A stretch of 64,000 bases of DNA from Thalassotalea sediminis (GTDB taxonomy: Bacteria > Pseudomonadota > Gammaproteobacteria > Enterobacterales > Alteromonadaceae), in NCBI RefSeq assembly GCF_030295915.1, contig NZ_AP027361.1, positions 1,612,001 to 1,676,000 on the forward strand. Direction: 5' to 3'. A program made the translations under genes and the position numbers. Shown here piece after piece: positions 34,422 to 43,627 of this stretch. Below the pieces are notes generated by a model. It did not search any database. It saw only the letters and a program-made list of their open reading frames with translations, and had not been told where the DNA came from. The stretch's first letter is position 1. Each line of letters opens with the position of its first letter.

Positions 34422-35876
34422 TTACTCCCAAGTTGATACGGGGGCATGGCTTTGATACTGGGTTTGATAATCTTTAACGAGTTGCTCTAATGCCTTATCA
34501 ATTGATAAGGAACTGGTTAACTGATTAAAACGCTGTTTTTGCCAAATCGCACCGGTAACATTGTTGATTAAACGTTGTTCAATGATGTTGAGATAATAAT
34601 CTGCTTCTTTGGCGGAAATATTGAGATTCGTCAAACCTTGGTGAGCTATTGGTAATAATTTTATCATTACTTGTTTTATATCAATTTCCTGTGGTTGATA
34701 TTGGTTTTGATGTGGCCAAAGTATTTTCGCATCTAAACCGTATTGCGCAGCTCGGTAGAAATTGTAGTCGGCAAATTGGAACGGAATATACGCACAATAT
34801 TCATCAATTTTATCGATAAAACCATTGGCAAGGCCGATGGCAAACGCAGCATTAGCGATCATATCTACAGGCGTTGGTCCCGCTGGAATTGCTCTAAATT
34901 CTAATCTTATATGGCCATTACCTTCGGTTGAAAAAACAGGGCGATTCCATGGCCAAATGGTACCCATATGAAAACAAAGCTCGTGATAGCTATCTTTTGT
35001 ATTGTCAGGGCTTAGATAGGGCATTAAGGGGGGATACAATGAAACTGACTGTGCAAAGAGCTCCCAAATTGAGTTTCTTACCCAACCATGACCAAAGTTA
35101 ACACGTGTTGGTTGGTGCCAAGGATATTGATTTCGTCTTCTTACATCTAAGGATTGTTTAAATAAAGCGATTCTTGTTTCATGCCATAAATTTTTGCCTA
35201 AAAATATTGGTGAGTTTGCTGCTATTGCTGTAACGAATGGTAGTGTTAGTTGCGCGGCATTGAATAATTTAACCATATTTTCAGGCGGGCACATTAAATG
35301 TACCTGGAAAGACGTGTTTGCGCCTTCTGCACAAATATCACGAAAGTCGATATCTAAAGATTCATCGCCGTTAATTGAAACGCGGAAGTGCTCACCTCGT
35401 TGCTTTGAAATTTTATCAGCTAAACAGGCGTATCGCGCTATCCCGGTCATACAAGAACTGTTTAATTGTTCATGCTTTATTGTCGGTAGTATGCCTATTG
35501 GCAAGGCAGAACATTGGTGTTGCTCTGTAACCTTATTTAAAACTGCAAGTTTGTGATTAATTTCTTGCTTTAGTTGACTAAAAGGCGAACCTGTTTGCTT
35601 TACGGCACTTAAATTTAACTCCAAGTTATATTGATTTAATTCATGTTGAAATTGTTGGTCATTGATACTTGATATGACTGCCTCATTTGAAGGGCTTGCG
35701 TTACCATGACTATCAATAAGGTACATCTCAAGCTCCGCACCCATTTTTAACTGTTCATCGCCAAAGCCACTTTTAGCTAAAGTCGTTTTTAACTGCTCGA
35801 GCTGAGCAAATAGTCGAGCTTGAAAGGTTTCTTTTTCTCTATCTGTGAAGCTAGTCCGTTCAATTTGTTGTCCCAT
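34422..35876 (-). CDS. GCS2-type glutamate-cysteine ligase-like carboxylate-amine ligase
   Basis: A 484-aa ATP-dependent ligase of the glutamine-synthetase-like fold. The opening KMGAELEMYLID (E48, E50) carries the metal-binding glutamates typical of GCS2/YbdK proteins, and the RLEFRAIPAGPTPVDMIANAAF segment is characteristic of the C-terminal half. Members join glutamate or another acid to an amine; the true substrate is unknown, and classical gshA activity cannot be assumed. It is the first gene of a two-gene operon with the AstE-like hydrolase and is divergent from the MoxR operon. Confidence 0.82.
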   Translation of the reverse strand: MGQQIERTSFTDREKETFQARLFAQLEQLKTTLAKSGFGDEQLKMGAELEMYLIDSHGNASPSNEAVISSINDQQFQHELNQYNLELNLSAVKQTGSPFSQLKQEINHKLAVLNKVTEQHQCSALPIGILPTIKHEQLNSSCMTGIARYACLADKISKQRGEHFRVSINGDESLDIDFRDICAEGANTSFQVHLMCPPENMVKLFNAAQLTLPFVTAIAANSPIFLGKNLWHETRIALFKQSLDVRRRNQYPWHQPTRVNFGHGWVRNSIWELFAQSVSLYPPLMPYLSPDNTKDSYHELCFHMGTIWPWNRPVFSTEGNGHIRLEFRAIPAGPTPVDMIANAAFAIGLANGFIDKIDEYCAYIPFQFADYNFYRAAQYGLDAKILWPHQNQYQPQEIDIKQVMIKLLPIAHQGLTNLNISAKEADYYLNIIEQRLINNVTGAIWQKQRFNQLTSSLSIDKALEQLVKDYQTQYQSHAPVSTWE

Positions 35877-36092
35877 CGCTTCTGATCTCGTTTGCTACAT
35901 TCATTGTTATTATGATTTAAAGCATTGGTTAAAAACTTGATAGAGGTCAAAAAACGAACAGGTAATGTGTGGTGTTTAAGCGGCTCATAAATTAGCCTAT
36001 TTTATCAGGTCAATTTGCGATAAAGTGAGTTTATATACAAAACGTCTATGCTTAATACTTAGCCTTATCAAGCAGTAAATGAAAGGATGTCG

Positions 36093-37040
36093 ATGCAGCA
36101 TTATATTGAATCAATACTCGAACAAATTGAAAAAGTTGTTATAGGAAAACCACAACAAGTAAAACTGTCATTGGCATGTTTGATGGCCAAAGGGCATTTA
36201 CTTATTGAAGACTTGCCTGGTATGGGGAAAACAACGTTAGCACATGTGCTCGCAAGTGCCTCAGGGTTGAGTTATCAGCGGGTGCAATTTACCAGTGATT
36301 TATTACCCGCTGATATAATTGGTGTCTCAATTTTTGATCAACAACAGATGTCTTTCACTTTTCATCAAGGGCCTCTTTTTAATCAAGTGGTGCTTGCCGA
36401 TGAAATTAATCGTGCTAGCCCTAAGGCGCAAAGTGCATTATTAGAAGCGATGGAAGAAAACCGTGTGAGTGTTGACGGTGAAACGTATGAGCTGCCCGAT
36501 CCTTTTTTTGTTATTGCGACTCAAAACCCATTGTTTCACTCAGGTACTTATCCTTTACCAGAGTCGCAATTAGACCGATTTATGATGAAAATATCACTTG
36601 GTTTTCCTGACAGGGCATCAGAACGTGCCATTTTGCAAGGCGACAATTCTGCATTATTTGACGCGATCGCACCTGCAATAGATATTGAACAATTAAAGTT
36701 ACTACAACAACAAGTGAAAGCTGTTTTTGTCGCAGACGAGATCATCAATTATGTTATCGCACTATGTGAATATACTCGAAACAGTGACTTGGCGATAAAC
36801 CCCTTATCACCAAGGGCTGGAAAGTCATTACTGGCTGCGGCAAAAGCGTGGGCGATAATTCATCATCGAAACCATGTTTTACCTGACGATATTAAAGCTG
36901 TTTTTGCGCCAGTATGCGAGCATCGGCTTGCTGGAAGTCGCCATGCTGTTCAAACAGATAGCGCAAACGGAAGTGTGAGTAATTTTGCTGATGTTATTTT
37001 ATCGAAAGTGAGTAGTGAAAATCCGTTTGGTTTAGATTAG
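36093..37040 (+). CDS. MoxR family AAA+ ATPase
   Basis: A 315-aa chaperone-type ATPase. Walker A GMGKTT and Walker B LADEINRASPKAQSALLEAMEE are both present, the latter the MoxR signature. A GAAAGGA site five bases upstream favours the ATG at 36093 over one two codons earlier. It begins the common MoxR-DUF58-transglutaminase operon, whose members are thought to mature or assemble an envelope complex. The DUF58 gene follows after 13 bp. Confidence 0.93.
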   Translation: MQHYIESILEQIEKVVIGKPQQVKLSLACLMAKGHLLIEDLPGMGKTTLAHVLASASGLSYQRVQFTSDLLPADIIGVSIFDQQQMSFTFHQGPLFNQVVLADEINRASPKAQSALLEAMEENRVSVDGETYELPDPFFVIATQNPLFHSGTYPLPESQLDRFMMKISLGFPDRASERAILQGDNSALFDAIAPAIDIEQLKLLQQQVKAVFVADEIINYVIALCEYTRNSDLAINPLSPRAGKSLLAAAKAWAIIHHRNHVLPDDIKAVFAPVCEHRLAGSRHAVQTDSANGSVSNFADVILSKVSSENPFGLD

Positions 37041-37053
37041 CGAGTATTTATTT

Positions 37054-38064
37054 ATGCTAAATTCGCTAAAACATACGTTAAACCGCCGCTTTTTTGCTTT
37101 TGTAGATAATCGTATAAAGGTTAAAAAAAGCCATCAGTTAACGCATAAAACTATCTACATATTACCAACTTTGTTTGGCTCGTCATTTATGGGATTTATT
37201 GTTTTGTTGTTCATCTTGGGCACAAACTATCAAAATAACCTTATTTTGTTTGTCTGCTACTTATTATCCAGCTTGTTTATTGTTGTAATGCTTCATAGCT
37301 TTCAGAATTTATTGGGGATTAAAGTTTCCTGTAAAGGGGAGTTTTACACGCAAGTTGATCAGGCTTTAGATGTCTCACTCAACATTAGTAGTCAGCACAA
37401 GCTTTATGCGGTGAGTTATTTTTTTGCCGACCAACAAAGCGATTTTTGCTCTATTGTTGACGGCGATTCTACATTGAAAAGTAAGGTGTTCTATGACCAA
37501 AGAGGTGTACATTCATTAGCGCGTTTTACCTTGAAAAGTGAATTCCCACTTGGCTTGTTTCGTACTTGGACACATATTAGATTTCCTGTCTCTGTTGTCG
37601 TATACCCTAAACCCTTAGTATGTCAGGTGGCTGATTTATCACCCATGTTAAGCGACGATGATAATGGTCAAAGCGCGTTACCTGAATTTGATGGCGATGA
37701 TTTTTTCGCACTAACACCGTATCAGCAAGGTTGGCCGTTAAGTCGTGTTGCTTGGAAAAACGTTGCTAAGGGTCAAGCGTGGCAAATTAAACAAACGGCT
37801 AGAACGGTAAGGCATGATGATTTAGTGTTACGACTTGCGGATATGCCAGCTTCGCTATTAGAAAATAAGTTGAAACAACTGTGTTACCTTGTGCTCGATC
37901 TTACACAAGGACAACAGTCTTTTGCTGTTGAACTTGATAAACGTAAGATTGCAACGAATAAAGGGGTTAAACACACCCAGCAATGCTTGCATGCCATCGC
38001 GACATATAATCAACAAACAAGTGTGCATTCATCTCAGGCTCAGGTAGAAAGGTCGGAGCTTTGA
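37054..38064 (+). CDS. DUF58 domain protein
   Basis: A 336-aa membrane-associated protein. Two hydrophobic segments lie near residues 30-75, followed by a soluble DUF58 region. The conserved DUF58 core DDFFALTPYQQGWPLSRVAWKNVAKGQAW corresponds to about residues 222-250 and is followed by a von Willebrand-like fold ending. It is part of the MoxR operon and overlaps the transglutaminase gene by 4 bp, which implies coupled translation. The partner of the MoxR ATPase is probable from conserved context; its biochemical function is not established. Confidence 0.9.
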   Translation: MLNSLKHTLNRRFFAFVDNRIKVKKSHQLTHKTIYILPTLFGSSFMGFIVLLFILGTNYQNNLILFVCYLLSSLFIVVMLHSFQNLLGIKVSCKGEFYTQVDQALDVSLNISSQHKLYAVSYFFADQQSDFCSIVDGDSTLKSKVFYDQRGVHSLARFTLKSEFPLGLFRTWTHIRFPVSVVVYPKPLVCQVADLSPMLSDDDNGQSALPEFDGDDFFALTPYQQGWPLSRVAWKNVAKGQAWQIKQTARTVRHDDLVLRLADMPASLLENKLKQLCYLVLDLTQGQQSFAVELDKRKIATNKGVKHTQQCLHAIATYNQQTSVHSSQAQVERSEL

Positions 38065-40079
38065 TGATGACGACGATAAGAGGGCAGTTACCTAAGTTTT
38101 CTTCCATGTGGTTGCTTGTATTGCCGATCGCCAATTTTGCCGTGCTTGCGCCTGAGCTTACACAGTGGTTTATTGCGTTAGCGGCAATCAGTTTGCTGTG
38201 GCAATGGGGTATTTATAGACAATCATTACCTAAACCTAAAACATGGTTAAAAGCCATTATTGCTTTGTCAGGGTGTTTATTATTGCTGGTTACGGGTAAG
38301 TCTTTAGGACTGTTGTCTGCCATGTTGCATTTACTTTGTTTGTCGTACGTACTTAAACCTTTAGAGCTGCGTAGGCGTTATGATCTTTATCAGTGGTATC
38401 TAATTGGCTTATTGCTGTTAAGTTGTGCATTAATTTTTCAACAATCTATCTATTTCGCTGTCATTGTTTTATTGATTTTCATCGTTAACTTATGTTTTTT
38501 AGCAAGTTTATTTCGTCCTAAGGAGCAATTGAAGGTGCAGTTTTTTTACGCTGCTAAGCTGTTATTACAAAGTGTACCTTTAGCCATTTTACTCTTTGTG
38601 GTGTTCCCAAAAATTCCACCATTTTGGCAAGTACCTCAGTCAAAAGGTATAGAAACGGGGTTAAGTGATACGTTAAAAATTGGTGATATATCGAAGCTTG
38701 CTTTATCCGATAAATTGGCCTTTCGTGTTGAATTTGAACAGCAAGTACCTGACTACCAACAACTTTATTGGCGAGCAATGGTGCTAGAAGACTTTGATGG
38801 CAAATCTTGGCATCGTAGCCATCAACATCAAGCTGATATAAAGCAATACCAAAAAGTACCGCGAACCCGTATCGCGGCAATTGGAGAACAACAGATTATT
38901 GATTATCAAGTTGTGTTAACACCGAGTTTTCAACCTTGGATGTTTGTTTTAGATGTAGGCGAGTTGGCGTCGTTTACAGATAATGAACAAGTCATTACAT
39001 TGAACGACTACTCACTTTATTCACAACGTGATATTACCCGTCCTTTCGCTTATAACGTGCGGAGTAACTTAACCCAGCCCCTTACACTCTATAAAACGCG
39101 CTTTCAAAAGCGCCGTAACGTAAAAGTTGATCGGGCTAGCAACCCAAAACTGTATCAATTGGGACAAAGGTTGCAGCAACAATATAATGATCCTCAAGCA
39201 ATAATAGACAGCGTGTTAGCGCAATTTCGCTTAAGTCCATTTCGTTATACCTTGGAGCCTCCACCATTAACGAATAACTCTTTGGATGAATTCTATTTTT
39301 CGACACAGGCGGGTTTTTGCGAGCATTATGCGAGCAGTTTTACGTTTATTATGCGTGCTGCTGGAATACCTGCGAGAGTGGTATTAGGTTACTTAGGTGG
39401 AGAATTGAATAAACAAGGCGATTATTACAGCGTATATCAACGCGATGCTCACGCTTGGAGTGAAGTATGGTTTGAAAACCGTGGTTGGGTAAGGGTTGAT
39501 CCTACTGCAGCGGTAGATCCAAGTCGTGTAGAGCAAGGGTTTTCTCCTCAACTTATGAAGGAACGTGAGCAACTCAGTGACTTTAATGTTACACAATGGC
39601 TCAAAGGTAACTTGTTGCAAACAGCGCGGCTCTACTTAGACACCATTGATTATCAATGGACTAAATTGGTGATCAATTATTCGAGTGATACGCAGTTTGC
39701 TTTGCTTACCTCTTGGTTTGGTAAACATATAGCAACGAAAACAGCACTGTTAATACTTGTTGGTTTTTTATTGAGTGTTGGTTTGTTCTTTCTTGTGCGG
39801 TGGTTAACGCTAGTTAATATATCGCAAAAGACATCGGTGCTAAAGCTATATGAGAGAGCCTTAAAATTACTTGCGAATAAAGGGATCTTAAGACAGCACC
39901 AAGAAACTGACCGAGACTACATCAAACGTATAAAAACGGTAAATGAATTAGCATCAAAGGAGTTTGCTGGCATTTTGGTGCTTTATAATAACTATACGTT
40001 TGCAAACCAAAGGGAAGTACAAGTAGAAAAAGCATTAAAGTATAAGGTTGGGCGCTTAAAACGTGCGTTGAAGTCGTAG
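38061..40079 (+). CDS. TgpA-like membrane transglutaminase (DUF3488 + transglutaminase)
   Basis: A 672-aa inner-membrane protein. An N-terminal block of five or six transmembrane helices (to about residue 185; DUF3488) precedes a periplasmic transglutaminase-like domain with the catalytic triad regions GFCEHYASSF (Cys) and RDAHAWSEVWFE (His) plus the DPT Asp. A further transmembrane helix near 555-580 leads to a cytoplasmic DUF4129-like tail. Related TgpA of Pseudomonas is essential for viability (established for that species). It is the last gene of the MoxR operon; a terminator follows at 40086-40112. Confidence 0.93.
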   Translation: MMMTTIRGQLPKFSSMWLLVLPIANFAVLAPELTQWFIALAAISLLWQWGIYRQSLPKPKTWLKAIIALSGCLLLLVTGKSLGLLSAMLHLLCLSYVLKPLELRRRYDLYQWYLIGLLLLSCALIFQQSIYFAVIVLLIFIVNLCFLASLFRPKEQLKVQFFYAAKLLLQSVPLAILLFVVFPKIPPFWQVPQSKGIETGLSDTLKIGDISKLALSDKLAFRVEFEQQVPDYQQLYWRAMVLEDFDGKSWHRSHQHQADIKQYQKVPRTRIAAIGEQQIIDYQVVLTPSFQPWMFVLDVGELASFTDNEQVITLNDYSLYSQRDITRPFAYNVRSNLTQPLTLYKTRFQKRRNVKVDRASNPKLYQLGQRLQQQYNDPQAIIDSVLAQFRLSPFRYTLEPPPLTNNSLDEFYFSTQAGFCEHYASSFTFIMRAAGIPARVVLGYLGGELNKQGDYYSVYQRDAHAWSEVWFENRGWVRVDPTAAVDPSRVEQGFSPQLMKEREQLSDFNVTQWLKGNLLQTARLYLDTIDYQWTKLVINYSSDTQFALLTSWFGKHIATKTALLILVGFLLSVGLFFLVRWLTLVNISQKTSVLKLYERALKLLANKGILRQHQETDRDYIKRIKTVNELASKEFAGILVLYNNYTFANQREVQVEKALKYKVGRLKRALKS

Positions 40080-40085
40080 ATAAAA

Positions 40086-40112
40086 ATAAAGCCCCAAGAA
40101 GGGGCTTTATTA
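40086..40112. terminator. Bidirectional terminator between tgpA-like gene and infA
   Basis: AATAAAGCCCC and GGGGCTTTATT arms with a 5-base loop, between convergent genes. Confidence 0.88.
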
Positions 40113-40131
40113 ACGTAATCTTATTTAAAAC

Positions 40132-40356
<225 letters not shown>

Positions 40357-40434
40357 TTAAACCTCTATTTTGTGCATTGATAAAAAATCTGCGCAGATCA
40401 TGCACAAATGTTCGGCTAAAGTAAAGCTATACTG

Positions 40435-41136
40435 CTATTTATTTATCGTTTGCCAGCGATTATTTTGCAATATTTGGTGCGGGAAGTAGCGATTTTTATA
40501 ATTCATCTTTTGACAGTCGTCTATTTGGTAGCCAAGATACAAGAAGGTTTTTTTGTGTGAAATGGCTACTTGAATTTGATTTAAAATAGAATAACTACCG
40601 ATACCTGTTTTACGATATTGAGGGTGATAAAACGTATACACTGCTGATAAACCATCTTCGAGTACGTCAGTCACTGCAACGCTAACTAATGTTTCTTCGT
40701 GCCATAGTTCAATAAATAACTGTGAACACAACTGTGATGAAAGAAATGATTGAAACTGCTTTTCGCTAGGCGGATACATAGCGCCATCAAAATGTACTTC
40801 GTTGATGTATTGTTCGTACAATGGGTAATAGTAGTTTTGTAAAGTATCTTTAATTACCACAACTAAATGTTGGTTCTTTTTTTGTAATCGTTTTTGGCTT
40901 TTTGTTGGCTTGAAGGCGGCGGCAACAACGCGCAGTGATTGACATGCGTTACAGTTTTCGCAATAAGGGCGATATATTTGATCACCACTACGACGAAAAC
41001 CTTGATGCATTAACCAAGTGTATTTTTCACTAGTTTGTAGTCGTTCGTCTACGGCAATTAATAAGCGTTCTTCTTTTTCAGGTAAGTAATTACAAGGAAA
41101 TTCCTGACTTACCCCAAGTTTATAACTATTGTTCAT
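40435..41136 (-). CDS. bpt: Aspartate/glutamate leucyltransferase (Bpt)
   Basis: A 233-aa aminoacyl-tRNA-protein transferase of the N-degron pathway; Bpt adds leucine to N-terminal Asp or Glu. The N-terminal motif [15 protein letters not shown] (C-x2-C-x2-C) and the ATE-like central segment are present, with the C-terminal GNAT-like fold ([21 protein letters not shown]). It starts 3 bp after the aat stop, so it is co-translated with the other N-degron transferase. Confidence 0.93.
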   Translation of the reverse strand: MNNSYKLGVSQEFPCNYLPEKEERLLIAVDERLQTSEKYTWLMHQGFRRSGDQIYRPYCENCNACQSLRVVAAAFKPTKSQKRLQKKNQHLVVVIKDTLQNYYYPLYEQYINEVHFDGAMYPPSEKQFQSFLSSQLCSQLFIELWHEETLVSVAVTDVLEDGLSAVYTFYHPQYRKTGIGSYSILNQIQVAISHKKTFLYLGYQIDDCQKMNYKNRYFPHQILQNNRWQTINK

Positions 41137-41139
41137 AAT

Positions 41140-41856
41140 TTACAGTATAGCCAAGGGTAGCGTTCTTGGTTGCCAGAAAGAGTTAGGTAACTGACGATTT
41201 GTTTCAATGCGTTGCTGCTTTAAAAAGGCTACTCTAGGTATTTCAATGCAGCCCATATCCGCAAGGAAAGGGTTTAATAATTGGCAATCAATAAATGGTA
41301 TCTGTTGTGTTTGTAATAGTTGTGCCAGGGAAACTAATGCTATTTTCGATGCATTAGATTTGGTATAAAACATTGACTCACCAGAAAAGAAACCACCGAT
41401 TGCTACACCGTACAAACCACCAACAAGTTCATCCTCGTACCAAACTTCTATTGAATGAGCATATCCTTGTTTATGAAGCTCAATATAACCTTGCTTCATA
41501 TCATCAACTATCCAGGTTTCCTCGTTGCGAAAAGGAGCGTCAGCACAATAATCAATGACTTCTTCAAAAGCGTGATTCAAACTAACAGTATAGGGACATT
41601 TCTTGATGAACTTTCTTAATGTGCGGTTTATTTTTAATTGTTCGAGAAAAATAATTGCCCTAGGATCAGGTGACCACCAAAGTATAGGATCTTGTTCACT
41701 AAACCAAGGAAAGATACCAGCTTGGTAAGCACTCTTGATACGCTCAGGTGTTAAATCTCCCCCTATGGCAAGCAAGCCGTTTGGATCTTGCAGAGCCTTG
41801 TCAGGGGGAGGAAAGGAGAGACTTCCTGATTCAAGCCATTGGAGAGTCTCTGACAT
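41140..41856 (-). CDS. aat: Leucyl/phenylalanyl-tRNA-protein transferase
   Basis: A 238-aa enzyme that attaches Leu or Phe to proteins with N-terminal Lys or Arg, sending them to ClpAP. FPPPDKALQDPNGLLAIGGDL, FPWFSEQDPILWWSPDPRA and the later GGLYGVAIGGFFSGESMF signature are typical. It lies between trxB (18 bp upstream) and bpt (3 bp downstream). Confidence 0.97.
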   Translation of the reverse strand: MSETLQWLESGSLSFPPPDKALQDPNGLLAIGGDLTPERIKSAYQAGIFPWFSEQDPILWWSPDPRAIIFLEQLKINRTLRKFIKKCPYTVSLNHAFEEVIDYCADAPFRNEETWIVDDMKQGYIELHKQGYAHSIEVWYEDELVGGLYGVAIGGFFSGESMFYTKSNASKIALVSLAQLLQTQQIPFIDCQLLNPFLADMGCIEIPRVAFLKQQRIETNRQLPNSFWQPRTLPLAIL

Positions 41857-41874
41857 CTAAATCGTAGCCTTGGG

Positions 41875-42840
<966 letters not shown>

Positions 42841-43017
42841 TTAATACTAATAGCTTCTGTTATTGGGATTCTAGGGAAATAACTCAAGATGGTAAAATAA
42901 CTTTTTAATTATTAATTTATGACTTTTGTCTAATTTGCACGAAAACTTTACAGTAATGTGTGATTAGTAATCAATTATTGTTAATAATTAACGTTACTTG
43001 GATTGCGTAATCGTGCA

Positions 43018-43599
43018 TTAATAATGTTTATATTGGCCTATTACATTTTCAATTGTCATAATACCGAACAATACTTTACGTATAAAAGATTCAGAACTGC
43101 CGACGAGATTAAAGTTTGGATGCTGTGACCAAATAGCTTGTAATTTTGTGTCTAATTCAATGGCAGCTTTATCTGACTCATTTCTTATCGGGTTATTACT
43201 GCGAATACTTTCACCTGATTTTGCTGCTGTTTCAAAGAAAATTACTGCGTCGTATCGGGCAAATTCTTCTTCAATTGAGGAGCCCATTGTTTTAAAAAAG
43301 TCCTCTTTACTGTCTGGCCAATACGCAAGGCCGTCTAAACTGCCACGGTCACACAATACAACGCACTCTGGATATGTAGCTCGTTGAATATCTTCTAGAT
43401 GCTTTTGTAAGTTAAAAATTGCTACTTGTTGTGTACGTAAAACAGTATCGTTTTTTGCACGATCTATGCCCCCGCTAAACATCATTGTCGCAGCTTCTGG
43501 TACTGATGCGATCTTGCCACAAAATTCTCTACGAATAAGGTCTAGCGCTGTTGTTTTACCACCGCCTGGCCCTCCAGTTAATACTATTCGTTTTTTCAT
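43018..43599 (-). CDS. AAA_28/NadR-like ATPase
   Basis: A 193-aa P-loop protein with Walker A TGGPGGGKTTALDLI near residues 8-21 and the CDRGSLDGLAYWP segment, typical of the AAA_28 or NadR-kinase-like family. These are small nucleotide-dependent kinases or ATPases of unclear function. The start at 43599 gives the P-loop at the usual N-terminal position; a 39-codon extension into the upstream gene is rejected. It follows the YdeP-like oxidoreductase by 28 bp, so it may be co-transcribed. Confidence 0.8.
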   Translation of the reverse strand: MKKRIVLTGGPGGGKTTALDLIRREFCGKIASVPEAATMMFSGGIDRAKNDTVLRTQQVAIFNLQKHLEDIQRATYPECVVLCDRGSLDGLAYWPDSKEDFFKTMGSSIEEEFARYDAVIFFETAAKSGESIRSNNPIRNESDKAAIELDTKLQAIWSQHPNFNLVGSSESFIRKVLFGIMTIENVIGQYKHY

Positions 43600-43627
43600 T
43601 AGTTTTGATACCTTTGGCTGATGTTCA

